Origin: Physcomitrium patens
Taxonomy: Eukaryota > Streptophyta > Bryopsida > Funariales > Funariaceae
Direction of reading: 5' to 3'
Assembly (NCBI RefSeq): GCF_000002425.4
Contig: NC_037255.1
Span: 5,834,063 to 5,898,062, forward strand
DNA length: 64,000 nucleotides
The notes under the pieces were generated by a model. It was not told the DNA's origin, did not search any database, and saw only the letters and a program-made list of their open reading frames with translations. Position numbers and translations under genes: made by a program. This document shows, one piece after another, positions 37,501 through 49,820 of this stretch; within the stretch, counting starts at the first letter, position 1, and each line of letters begins with the position of its first letter.

Positions 37501-39854
37501 ATCGTCCAAAAACTCTCAAAAAACATCATTCATTAGATGTTGAAAAGCTACTGGTGTATTTGTAAGTCCAAAAGGCATGACGTTGTATTCAAAATATCCA
37601 TACCTAGTTTGAAACGCAGTCTTCCATTCATCTCCTTCTTTGATGCGTACTAGATTATATACTCCCCGGAGATCTATTTAAGTATAGATCTTAGCTTGAT
37701 TCAACTGATCAAGAAGTCCAGATATTAAAGGTAGTGGATACTTATTCTTGATGGTAATCTTATTGAGTCCTTGATAATCAACACACATCCACAATGATCC
37801 ATCTTTTTTCTTCACAAATAGAATTGGAGCTCTTGTCGGAGATTTAAAATGGCGTATAAAATTCTTGGCTAGATTTTCTTCAATATATTCCTTGAGTTCA
37901 ATCAACTCATTTTGTCATAAACTGTAGATTGGTCCAAATGGCGATTATGCTCCTTCTTGAAGGTCAATTGAGCAATCATAGGGATGATGTTCCGAGAGTG
38001 TATCCACATTCTTTTTTTCAAATACATCTTGAAATTCTTGATATTGGCTTGGAATGCCACATGAAGTCTTTGTACCATTAGAAACGGGTGTAGCATAAAT
38101 AATATATGGTGATTCTTTCATAGCAGCATGCAAAAAAGCTTTTAAACCTATAAACATAGGTTTAATTGAACTAGACTTATGATTCTCTACTTGATTAACT
38201 ACACTGTTAGTTATACTTTTAGAGAAAGTAAGAGTTTGAGAAATTCAATCTATTTGAAGGTTGTATTTTTTTAACCACGATAAATCTAAAATGAGTGGAT
38301 TAGAGGGAGATCTAATGATATTAAATATTACAAAGCTATTATGACCATTGATTATTACTTCTATAGGAAGAGTTTCGTGAATAATATCTCCAGAAGATAA
38401 TAGACAACCATCTATGATTTCTACATGAACAAGTTTAGTTTTCTTTACTAAAGATATGCGATGTCTTTTAGTAAATTCTTCATCTAAGAAACACGTTGAG
38501 GCTCTTGAATCTAAGAAGGCAGAGGCTTTGCAATATTTAGGTACTAAAATAACATTTGATGTAAAACAAGGAGAAGGTTCTGAGAAGAGAAAAAGGACCT
38601 TTACTAGATGTTGTGCAAGGTTCCAGCCGCACAGTGCCTATTATAACTAGACAAACTTGTTTTCTGACATATTGTCTTCTTTGATCGCCATACTCTTCAT
38701 TTTGTGGTTGCGTTATTTCTTTGGACAATGTTGAGCAGTGTATTTTGATTCTCCACAATATAAACATAATCTTTTTTAATGACGACAAATCTTTTTTTAT
38801 TCAGTAAGAGGTTTGAAACGTATTGCATTGATTTACATATCTTTTACTTCTGAAGATATGTGTTGAGAAGATGTAGGTATTGCCATTGAATTGTAATAAT
38901 GTTGAGGCCTATTTATGTGACTCTCAAATCGAAATTCAAAAAGTCGATTGTCACATTTTAGAGCAAAATTAATTGCTTGATTCAATGTTTGAAGATCGGA
39001 TAAATTGAGCATCAATTTTTTTACCTCATATTGTAGTCTATAAAGAAATTGGCTAATGAGTGCAGCATCATCCCATTTAGTATCAATCACAAGTTGTCAA
39101 AATTGTGAAGCATATGTTCTTACAGATTGATTTCTTTGTCACAAGATACTGATCTTATTTGTTGCAATACAAACTGCATCATGTTCTCTATACATAGATC
39201 AAAATTCCACCAAGAAAGCTTTTAAATTATCCAATATTGGATCTTGTCGTTCAAAAAAAGATAAAAACCATGATAATGAAGAATCAAAAAGTAGTGTTCC
39301 AATAAACCTGACTTGTGATCTTGGAGTTGGATAGCTTTGGAGTTGAAGTTCGATTGCCAATTATACTTGATTGATGAATCCATGAAACTTTGATCTTGTA
39401 CCATCAAATTTCTCAGATAAGATAATTCTTGGTTCTTTAGCATTTGAATGATGTTCCACCATAGAAGAAAGAGCATGATTTGATGTAGATGTTGAGGCAG
39501 CTCTGACCATCTCTACATCTCCACTTTCTGTTATTCGTGTTCCTCTTTCTCGTGGTGAATTAAGTTGATGCATCTTAAGCATTAATTACCTCAGTTGTTC
39601 TTGCATTTGTGTCATTGCACTCTTCAATTCAATAAGCTCTGCCATAGTAACACCTAGAAAAAAAATATCTAATATTGCTCAAGACAAGTAAGAAAAAGGA
39701 CTTGAGAACAAAGAAAATACTAAAAACAATATCAATTTAAAAGAGGGTAATCCGCAACTCTTAATACACTTATGTCTTATCAAGAAAAAGGAGTAATTCA
39801 TTCTTAATCAAGAAAAGAAAATGCTTTGAAATTATAAGTGTACTCTTGTCAATC

Positions 39855-40415
39855 TGTCAAAGGCAAGAACTTGATGAAAAAGAAATTCAGATACGTGAGC
39901 CTTCACTCAAAGAAAGGTAACAAAATATAAATAAACAAGTATGTATATTGAAAGAAAAATTGGAATGGCTATTGCCAAAAGACAAGAAAATTAGAAACCC
40001 TTGAAACTAGACTAGAAGCAAGAAAGGAGTTGACAAGAGTGAAGAAGGCTTCACTCTTGTCTCTATATATACTATCTAACTAGGGGCTACGTGGCGACGT
40101 TCTATAGGACCTCTAATATGTGTTGATTTTGTAGGATATATGTCTTGACTTACAAGGCAAGTTTTTCTACGTGTGGGCGATATAGTTAGCTTGGTCTTGA
40201 AGCTGACAACATGTGTGGCACATGGCCAATTTGTTGACCACGTTTCTAATCCAAAAAGTCAATTAAAGACACCTATGAAGTCAAAGCAGCATCTATGAGG
40301 CTTCTAAGAAGCTTTTATATCAAATACTATAGAATTAACTTATTTTTACCTACTTTTACTTACTTCTACCTATTTATATATGTAATTATTGGCTTACATG
40401 AGTATGTCCATCACA
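39855..40415 (-). repeat. LTR of A2 (right, 5' in element sense)
   Basis: 561 bp, beginning TGTCAAAGGCAAG and ending catcaca. Followed by the second TAACA. Confidence 0.9.
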
Positions 40416-40420
40416 TAACA
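40416..40420. repeat. Target-site duplication TAACA (right)
   Basis: Partner of 34,018-34,022. The A1 reverse-transcriptase sequence interrupted at 34,018 resumes directly after it. Confidence 0.85.
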
Positions 40421-41177
40421 CCATAAAAAATAGGTATCTTCTTTCTTTGATTTTAAGACTTCGTGATCAACTGATTCAAAGAAAAAATTAAATATAATAA
40501 AACTATAAAGAGCATATAATCTGGTATGCATTAAGCAAAGAGATGAATAGAAAATTGCATTTCAACTAGATATGGGTATTTTGAATATAATATCATGCCT
40601 TTTGGACTCACAAATATAGTAGCTACTTTTTAACATGTAATGAATTATGTCTTTTGTTAGTTTTTTGATGATTTAGTTGTCTATTATTTGGACGACATCT
40701 AATCTACTCTAAAATTACAAAAGAGCATGTAGTTCATATTTGTCATGTGTTACAAAAACTTAGAGATGCAGGATTATGTGCTAAGTTAGAAAAGTGTATA
40801 TTCTATACTATTCAAATTAACTTCATAGGATACATTATTTCTAATAAAAAGCCAATAATGGATCCAAAAAAAGTCCAAATTATCATAGATTAGAAGATTT
40901 TAAAATTAGTGGGAAACATGCAATATTTTTTAGATTTTGTCAATTACTATCAAATCTTTTTCAAGAATTTTTCTCAAGCTGCACCTCCATTTACATGTTT
41001 GATTTATAAAGAGAAACTTAAGTGGAATAAAAAAGCTGAAATATTGTTTGATGCTTTAAAAAAAAGAATTTATTTCTACACTATTCTTGAATCATATTGA
41101 CTTTTTGAAGGCATTTTTTATGGAAACAAATGCATCAAACTTTGCTTTGAACATAGTAATATCACAAATAGAAGGAA

Positions 41178-41696
41178 TGTAATAGATATACATAGATATT
41201 CTAGTAAATAGTTATATGATTATATAGGAATAAATAAAAATAAATAAAAGTAGGTTAATTTTATAAGACCTTTTAGAGAAGCGTCTTAAGAGCTTTATAG
41301 ATGTTGCTTGATTTTATATGTATTTATAGTTGATTGATACGTTAGAAATTTGATCAACAAGTCAATCATATGTTAGTAGCTTGTAAAATAAGTTAATTAT
41401 GTGGCACACATATAGAATACTTACTTTGTAAATTAAGATATGTTTTGGAGGTCCTATAAGACGTATTCACGTGGCTCCTAGTTAAGAGTATATATAGAAG
41501 CAAGAGTGAAGCCTTCTTCACTCTTATCAATGGCTTTTTAGTCTTTAGTCTTATTTCAAGACTTTTTAGTCTTGTTGTTTTTGGCAATAAGTATTCTTGT
41601 TCAATATTATATCATCTTTGATTGACTTTCTAGTTCCTTTCAATGATACAAGAGTGTGTTGAGGATTTTCTTTCTTTAAGATTCATGTTTTTGACA
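41178..41696 (+). repeat. Solo family-A LTR inside fossil A1
   Basis: A 519-bp plus-oriented LTR splits the RNase H region of A1. It starts TGTAATAGATATAC and ends GTTTTTGACA. The flanks AGGAA (41,173-41,177) and AGCAA (41,697-41,701) form a 5-bp duplication with one mismatch. No internal region is present, so this is the scar of LTR-LTR recombination. Confidence 0.8.
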
Positions 41697-42119
41697 AGCA
41701 AATGATAAATTCCATTCAATAATTTTTTATTCCAAAAAAATTTTAATAGCCAAAATTAATTATGTGATCGACAATAAAGAGCTCTTTGTAATTATGGATT
41801 CATTTCAAAAATAACATCATTATTTAGAAGATGGCTTGAATCCAATCACTGTGTATACAAATCACAAGAATCTCAAGTCTTTCATGTCAAAATATGTTTT
41901 GAATTATTGTCATAGTCATTGAAGGATGTCCTTATTAAGATTTGATTTCAAGTTCACTTATCTATCCAAAAAACAATAAGGTTTGTTGAACGTTCTTTTT
42001 AAACATTCTTATCTAATATTAAAAGAAAGAGATGTATCTTTTGATCAACAAAGAATGATTGAAATAAGACCAGACTATCTCAAAAATTCAAGATCTTTCT
42101 ATTCTATAGCAATATAAAA

Positions 42120-44755
42120 AATTATCACAAAATAGGATAAAAAAACCAAAAAAAAACTAAATGGAATTAAACAAAATAAGATATAAAAGACAAATTAAAG
42201 AAATAAAAATAAAATAGAAGTGAATTGATAAAAAGAACGCAAAACCAAACTTTACTATAAGAAAGGGTCTAAAGTCATACCTAACCAGTTGCTCCAAAAG
42301 GCCTTGGCTAGTCCTATTTATACCTTGTTTTATTATCTTAGACTTTCTAAAATATTCATAAGAAGTGGATTTTACCTAGATAATTGCCTTAAGTCTTTTT
42401 TAGAAGGTTTTAAGGTAGATACTATTTAAATAACCATCCTAAATTCTTTCAAGAATGTTTCTTGATAGATCCTGTATGGTCTACTAACCTAATTCTAATT
42501 CTAAAAACTTCGATGGTTGTAACTATCTATACAATTATCTTATCTATATCCTATTACAATTAATTGCCCTCCACTAATATGAAACATCTTTGTTTCACTC
42601 TTGATGATATCTTCAAATTATCTCTTAGTAATGAATAAGATTTTGTACAGGTTCCCACATTACATTGTGAATGGGATAACCTTTTTAAAGAACTTTGTAC
42701 TAAAGTTATGGACATCCGCTACCACAACAAAGGTAGCGATGCTTCTAAAATCCTCTCCACTTCATATTTTTATCCATCATCAACTACAACAAGTTGTGGT
42801 AGTGATTGATGTTGGTCCAAAAAGTACTTTGGCTCGGTATGAAATTCCTTCAATTACAAAATATAGAAAACTAGATAGACCCAAATATGTAGCCAAAGCT
42901 CAAGGCGATATGCGACATCAAAAATCACTGCATAAATGCAAAAAGATTCAAGCCAAAGAGGTGGTAGTTTATGGATTTGGATTGATGTAGCAAGCGGCAA
43001 GTTGGTGTTGGAGAGTAATACTTCATCACCTTCTCAGAAGGTCTTGTATTGTTGATGGTTATCCGCATACTACTTCTATCAATTCTATGTAGTAAAGAAG
43101 TAGTGTTGTGCTTCTTGTAAGACCATTGTAAGTTGTATAAATTCTTCTATTATCAAATTTTTGGTGTCGATGGGACAATAGAGAGTTGCTAGTATAATTG
43201 GATATTAAGAAAAAATAGTGAATGATTGGTACTTGCTTAAATACTATCATTATAAGCAAATTCCAAAGGCGTCAAGTATTCATTTCAATCATTATGATGA
43301 ACTCCTATAAATGCCTACAAAATATCTTCTAAAGTCTGATTTATATGCTCTATTTGCCCATTTTTTTTGAGATAGAAGACTATAGATATGGCAATTCATG
43401 TGCCTAGCAGCTTGAACAAGGCTTACCAAAAACTTCTCATGAAGCATGGATTCTAATCTAAAATGATGACACAAGGTAATCCATGGTGATGAAAGATGGT
43501 GTCATGTTATAACACGACTATATGGTGAAAGATGATAATATGGATCTTATTATAGAAGAGCCAAGTTAAAAGAAAAGGTAGAAAAATATAGATAAAAGAT
43601 AGGAAGGTAATAAAACTTTTAATAGTAATGCTACTCTTTTAGAAAAAATAGCTTCTATTTACTTTTTAGGGCCAAAAATAAGACAAAACAAGGTAGATTA
43701 GAAAAATAAAGGATATAGGCATTAGGATTTCTTTATGTAAAAGTAGAAGATTTCTTAGGCCATATTGAAACTTCTTTAGCTTTTGCTTCTTGTTGCCTTG
43801 CTAAAACAACCACTACTTCCTTCAACTTCTCCTAATTATTAATATAATCACTGTCCGTAGACTCATCTTCAAGAAGCATGAAAACCTCATCTTCCAAGGC
43901 ATCATCAAGACCATGTAAAAATAAATCTACCTTTAAAGCACCCAATGATCGTCTCTCCAAGGATGAGAGTTGATAAAATCTCCTATCAAATTCTTCTAAG
44001 AATTCATAAAGATCCATATGCTTACTTGATTGCAACTCTACCCAATCCAAAACCTTTTGCTTGATAATTTTATCCTCATTTCCATCAATAAATTCTTTCT
44101 TCAAAAGTTCTTGAAATTTTGACCATGTTTCTACACCTCCTCCAAGCAATTTCTTCACTTGTTTATGAAATCTAGGTTCAATAGCCAAATGTAAGCTTGA
44201 GATCATCTTTGCCTCAAGGATTTGGCATGTCTCCATCTCACATGTATAAACTTACAAAAACTTAGTTATGTTCCATCCTTCAAATCTTCCAAATTTGTTG
44301 ATGACTCCTTGCAATGCCTTTGTGATATCTTTTTCAATTGCTTGCATTCTTTGTTGCTCCTCCATGAATATATAGAAAGCCTTAAAAAACTCACTAATAT
44401 TTGATCCATCCATAATATTCGACATATTCAAAAATCTTGATGACACATCTTCCATTTTGTTCTACAATGATCAAAAATGTTCTTTGAAATGCTCCAATAA
44501 ATACCTTATGATACTTCACAATGCTCCAACATATCTATAAAGCCTTATAATACTCCATGATAATCCAAATATTGTCATTGTATTTTAAGATAGTCTCCAA
44601 AGCTCCAATTCACATATCACCCAAAGCTCTTCTTCTAACTTTCTTGTATTTCTTCTCCAAAATTCAAATAATCCAAGAAAACCAAATATGGCCTAAGAAA
44701 TCTTCTACTTTGGACTATTATAGATTTAGTCCTTTTCTTATTAATAAATAAGTCA
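42120..44755 (-). mobile_element. Broken gypsy element C1 (minus strand) inside fossil A1
   Basis: Reading leftward there is a leader-like stretch (44,750-44,460) and a retrotransposon gag domain (about 44,455-43,830, the best preserved frame, with helical repeats rich in Leu, Glu and Lys). An integrase core segment (about 43,500-43,060) and an LTR-like repeat (about 42,590-42,120) follow. Protease and reverse transcriptase are not present as recognisable blocks. The LTR-like part recurs at about 61,240-61,640. The element interrupts A1 between its RNase H and integrase ends. It is incomplete and broken in many places. Confidence 0.6.
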
Positions 44756-45370
44756 ATTCTATTGTTTATCAATTATATCTACCAGAGTCTATGAAGATCC
44801 ACCTCATATTTCACATATCTCTTCTTGAATTATATAAGATAGTGAATATCTTGGGAAGAAGATAAATGCCACGTCCTCCTATGGAAGTGGATAATAATTA
44901 AGAGTTTGAGGTAGAAGAAGTCTTAAATTCAAGGCGGTGCCAAAATAGATTAAAATATCTTATTCATTGGTATGGATATGATATTAGTGAATGCACAATG
45001 GAGCCAACAAAGAATCTTACAAATGCAACAAAGAGAACTGAAGCTTTTCATTAATAACCTCCATCAAAACTAAGAAAAAAAATAGCAAATCTTTTTTATA
45101 AAAGAAACAAGATCAAAGGAAGATAACACTCTACCTTCTATCTTTCTTTGTAGCTTTTGTATATTAGTGATGCTAAGGAGATGGAAAACCAACAACTAGC
45201 ACATTCAATTCAAGATCTTTCATTTGCCAATTTATCAGATGAGATATTACAATTGTCACAACCTTCAAGATGACGTAATCAAAATGAAGATCTTCAAGAA
45301 TGACATTTATTTCCTCAAATAGATGGCGAGATACAATATGTTTGTTATCACAACCTTGGAAGAAATTCCC

Positions 45371-45470
45371 AATGTTTGGTGATTTTAATAGAGGTAGAAA
45401 CAACTCTTGATACTATTCCCAATGTTTGGTGATTTTAATAGAGGTAGAAACAACTCTTGATACTATTCCA
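45371..45470. repeat. 50-bp tandem duplication, nearly perfect
   Basis: The 50-bp unit starting aatgtttggtg at 45,371 is repeated at 45,421, with only the last base differing (c versus a). It lies in the non-coding 3' part of fossil A1, just before its right LTR. Confidence 0.95.
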
Positions 45471-45694
45471 AATGTTTTATTTGAAATAAATTACAAAGGC
45501 CTCAACAATGATCAAATAATATGATGATCTTCTCGCCCTGCTATGAAGCTCTACTGATAGCTAAGAAGACCTATCAACTATCCTCAAAGAAAACAAAGAT
45601 AAAAGTATGTGGTAAATATAATTTGTTGCATCTTAGATTTCATCAGTACATGATGATTGATGCTTGTGGAACTCATTCCTAGAAGGGACGATAA

Positions 45695-46222
45695 TATCAC
45701 AGATATACAAATAAATATCTATATGATTAAATAAAAATAAGTAAAAGTAAATAAAAATAGATTAATTTTATAATATCTTGTAGAAAAGCTTCTTAAAAGC
45801 TTCATAGATGCTCCTTTGACTTTATATGTGTTTGTAGTTGATTGATAGGTTAGAATCTTGGTTAACAAGTTAACCACGTGTTAGTAGCTTGCAAAACAAG
45901 TTAACTTTGTGGCGCACATATAAAAAACTTACTTTGCAAGTTAAGATACGTGTCTTACAAAGTCAACATATTTTAGAAGTCCTATAGGATATTACCACAT
46001 AGCTCCTAATTAAGAGTATATATGGAAGCAAAAGTGAAACCTTCTTCACTTTGTCAATGCCATTCTAGTCCTTAGTCTTATTTCTAAACTTTCTAGTCTT
46101 CTTATTTTTGGCAATAGTCATTCTAATTCAATAATATATCATCTTTAAGTGACTTTCTAGTTCTTCTCAGTGTCACAAGAAAGCATTGAGGATTTCTTTC
46201 TTTGAAATTCATGTCTTTAACA
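45695..46222 (+). repeat. 3' LTR of fossil A1
   Basis: Plus-oriented family-A repeat, beginning TATCACAGATATAC and ending GTCTTTAACA. It is the partner of 30,027-30,565. Confidence 0.75.
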
Positions 46223-46781
46223 ACCCCACATATTGAATGGATAGATTAGAAGGTCTTCGAGCTTGGCTTAAAACTTGATTTAAGGACCAATTTAGAAAAG
46301 ACACCTCCTTGTAGATTTGTTGTATTTAATTATAAATAATGAAATTAATTCCATGACTTGAAAAATTCATGTAAAAGAAACACTCTTTCTGTTTGCAAGT
46401 ATCATTATCTGGATTTGATTCACAAAGATTCAATGAATAGAATGATGTTCATCTACATTGAAAATTCAAGCAAGAAAATTCAATTTTTTTAGACAACCAA
46501 ATCTGTTTGGCTTGCATACATCTAGTGGCACCTCTTGGCATGCATACATCAAGGAGGCGAAATGTGTAGAAAGAACATTCTTAAAACATAAGAAATCAGG
46601 CATAGAAGTACTGTACTACCATGTGGAAAAGTCATCTTCTGCCACAATAGCAGCACCTCCTAACTTCCTCTACCTCTTAAAAATTCATGAGAACATGCTT
46701 GTTTTGTGAAAGACAAATTCACAATGCAATTGGGTAACTAATGATTTAAAGGTGCACAATGATTTGCACATTGTAAATAGA
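46223..46781. other. Spacer between the transposon nest and the UCH gene
   Basis: About 560 bp that shift from AT-rich to more balanced composition. The right part probably holds the 3' untranslated region of the minus-strand deubiquitinase gene. The short plus-strand frame at 46,458-46,709 has no recognisable domain. Confidence 0.55.
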
Positions 46782-49700
46782 TCAACTCTCCTTAGCAAGA
46801 GCTATGACATTGAAATTCATTGATTCAGGATTGCGAGCCATAAATTCCTGAACCACATTCACCGAATCCTGCACATCCCATATAATCTACATCAGAAATA
46901 AGGCACTGGTATTTGAGATTGTGAGATGAAATAATTTGAAAACGTTTAAGCAACTACAAACTGCCAATTATCTTATGAGAAGGTAAAGACCTTGAGTAGC
47001 GTCTCTTGTGAGGAAGGTCCATGATAAATGGGTTGCTTCTTCCTTCCATCAAGCTCATACAAACCTCCTGTACATCAAGGTCAACTAAGATGAGTTCAAT
47101 GAACCGCATAGCACATGCTAAATCAAACTACAACACTGAGCCATTGGCCACATTTTAGTAATGCAAACTTCTGACAAACAAAATGGTTACTCTTAGAATT
47201 TGCAGAAATTGCTTGAAACAGCCATTGGTATTCTAATGGGTACCGATCACGTGATCAACTTTGTCTAAAGCATTTTATTCAACTAAACCATACAACAGTC
47301 AGAGCCCACCACCTTCACAAACTTCTAACTGTAGGTGGAAGGCTGAAGTTACATGTGGAAATAATACCAGAACTCAGACAACTACACATGTATGCGAGTC
47401 AGTTAGTGTAACGGACTTACCATCAACACACACAAAGCAGATGAAATGAAGATCCACGGAGCTTGAAATATCTGGAGGCTGTAAAACACCGCATCCAGTT
47501 GAAATTAACTTAGCACCACAACTACGTTAGGAAATGAAAAACTTTTGGCACTATCACGAGCCCAGATAAGAATTGACCCTATTTATCCAGACAAAAACTC
47601 CAGGATACAGCTCATTGATATACAATACGAACAGAATAGCTTCAAGTCCCATATGGGTAATGCATCTCAGGATGTGAAGGCACAGTTCAAAGAAGTAAGA
47701 ACAGTCTGATAAGACAAAATTTTCAGGTTACACAAAATGCATAACGACCATTCTGCATACTAGGCAGCACCCAAAATTATAATTTTAAAACATCTCCAGG
47801 AGGATGTGTTACCGCGGTGTCGCCACCACATGCAGCCACGGAGTGTGCAGTTTCCAACTCAGTGTCCGTCTCAAGAAAATGCGCTTTCTGTATTCATAGA
47901 CGTCACATCAACGCTTGTCCAGGAGATCCTAGACCAAATGAATGCAAAGTTTATGCTCAAAATTGATCAAATCCTTAAGTCGTTAATGTTAAGATTGCAC
48001 TTCTGTAAGAACCACATCTAGTAGGATATACAAGAAAACCAAAATACTAGCCCTTCCCATCTCCAAAATAATAAAATAACAGTAATAATATTAATAATGT
48101 AAAGAAATAAGGGGAATATTCAGTGTAGTAGCACACCTCATCAGGAGACATCACAGAAGTTTTCTTGACAAAGCGCTGAAGATAGGAATCTTCCGCTGCA
48201 ATTAGATGAGATAACGAATCAACTTAGTTTTTGTTCCGTGCACCAATGCGCATTACATGGAGAACCTGGATACATCATGAACCATAAGAGTGAATTTGCC
48301 TTTCAAAACCACCAAGATAGGGTACCTCGTAAAGGGCATACCAAGGTCAACTTGAGCGGCTACGTTGCCAACAGCATGAAGCAGGCCAATCGTACCACAA
48401 GCATTCCCCACAGTTTGTTTCATGAAGTAAACATTTTCACTGACCTGCCATGCGGTATCTATTGTCAATGGCGAAATTCAAAATGCAAAACCGCAGCGGT
48501 AAAAGGGACGAGAACATTCAATGCACACAGCCGCATTCCAACTATATAGTATCGTAAGACTTACTTGCTGTCCTGCCTCTGCAATCTTGGTCTGCTCCAC
48601 CAAGCTCGCCTCCTCAGACTATCATCGTTACAACAGATTTCAGTAAGTGACTGGTGAATGCAATGCAAAACACATACCATTGGAAACAGAACAGTACATG
48701 ATAAACCATAAGATAATGCTATGAAAATTTGCTAAAATAGACAGCTGATATTCCTTCCATGCGGAAGTTACATGGAAGATTTGAGAACTTAAAATTTATG
48801 CTCAGGTTAATATTACCTCTTTGGTAATAGGAAACAGAAGAAGCACAGCAAGGACAGGGGTTGGAACCATAGCCAGCAGGTCATCGTCGAATCCAAACAC
48901 ATCATGACACCCTACGTCACTTGGAAACCCCAGGCCGTGTAAGAACTGCGGAGAAAACCACGACAACCATCAATCTCTTTTCCGCACCAAAGTAGCCACC
49001 CGAAGAGGGTAACTCCGGAAACGCATTGGCTTCGCAATCATATTGGTTAGTAAGAGAAGTGTCTGACAAATCTAGTTCTGGACACCAAACAAGTTGTCAA
49101 AGACAACGATCCCACATGAAAAGTCGACGCCAATACTGCGCTAAATTCAGGTATGCTTCAAGGACGCTATCAATCTAAATATTCCGTATGCGGAAAATAC
49201 CAAAATTCGATTAGCACATCCAGCGAAACTAAATTTGCGTCTCCAAGTTGGCAATTCGTGAATAAAATTTGCTTAAGATTTTCCAACAAAAGACTTCGGA
49301 ATGACTTCTGACCTAAAAGACAGACCATTCTACAAAACGAGCGCCCGTGATCATGTACACAGACATGGTTCGCTAGTCCAAATTAGCTCAACCATAGTAA
49401 TGCAGAAACAAATTGCTCCTAAAAATCACTGGAACAATGCCTCTTCAACGCAAACAACCACTCTAGCGGTAATGCTCAATCTAAGCTGATCATCTAGGGT
49501 GTCTCCATCCACCCCCACAATACCACCTCATCAAACCTAAAATACGAAAATTCAAGACACAAGTGAAGCACTGGAGAACCGATCGTCAACCAGCGGAAAG
49601 AAATCAGCGATCTTCTTACAACACCCGCAACCAACTACAAAGCTACCCTGCACCTACATCACGGGAGAGGAAAATCATATATAACCAACACGAAGGTCAG

Positions 49701-49820
49701 CTAAAAACCATCCCCTCGCAAGGCCACCACGGCTAGAGAAGGAAGAAGCAACAAGACCTGGTTCATCACGTCAGGGTTAGCCTCCAAAGGCAGCCATCGC
49801 TTTTTCCCCACGTCGCCCAT
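46782..49820 (-). CDS. UCH3: Ubiquitin carboxyl-terminal hydrolase, UCH-L3 type (9 exons, 234 aa)
   Basis: Cysteine protease (peptidase family C12) that removes small adducts from the ubiquitin carboxyl terminus, acting in cytosol and nucleus. Exons on the minus strand: 49820-49758, 48945-48817, 48618-48565, 48444-48342, 48195-48137, 47887-47813, 47478-47421, 47067-46991, 46868-46782. All are GT-AG and sum to 705 nt. The start [21 protein letters not shown] matches the conserved amino terminus of plant UCH-L3 proteins. Catalytic residues are Q92 (oxyanion, [10 protein letters not shown]), C98 (nucleophile), H172 (DLHFICF) and D187 (ELDGRK). Each lies exactly three residues beyond the human UCHL3 positions Q89, C95, H169 and D184, which supports every splice junction. 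The segment between C98 and H172 includes the variable crossover loop. The gene is intact, in a 4-kb island between retrotransposon fossils. Confidence 0.95.

Larger units (their letters stand above)
34023..40415 (-). mobile_element. Nearly full-length Ty3/gypsy chromovirus A2 (minus strand, 6.4 kb)
   Basis: Two 561-bp LTRs (34,023-34,583 and 39,855-40,415), canonical TGTCA...TGACA-type ends, and a perfect TAACA duplication define the element exactly. Reading leftward its parts are gag (about 39,590-38,830), protease (about 38,540-38,100), reverse transcriptase with the YIDD motif (about 37,920-37,300), RNase H (about 37,290-36,700), integrase with H2C2 and catalytic core (about 36,550-35,560), and a carboxyl-terminal chromodomain (about 35,400-35,240). 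By eye the LTRs differ at roughly 35-40 of 561 positions, mostly transitions. At typical plant neutral rates that suggests a few million years, much younger than its host A1. It is complete in layout but broken, with roughly ten to fifteen breaks. Confidence 0.9.
30027..46222 (+). mobile_element. Fossil Ty3/gypsy chromovirus A1 (plus strand), host of four nested insertions
   Basis: The terminal repeats are 30,027-30,565 and 45,695-46,222. The element's own sequence is split into 30,566-about 31,900 (leader, gag), about 33,110-34,018 (protease, start of reverse transcriptase), 40,421-41,177 (reverse transcriptase), 41,697-about 42,110 (RNase H) and about 44,755-45,694 (integrase end with chromodomain, then non-coding). 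Between these pieces sit a solo repeat of another family, a complete chromovirus A2, a solo family-A repeat and a broken minus-strand element. Flanking pentamers are ATACC and ACCCC, only a partial match for a target duplication. It is heavily decayed (dozens of breaks) and must predate all four insertions. Confidence 0.8.

Noticed and set aside
42601-42990. 129-codon plus-strand frame as a host gene
   Set aside because: It lies within the broken minus-strand element C1, between its LTR-like block and integrase, and has no independent gene features.
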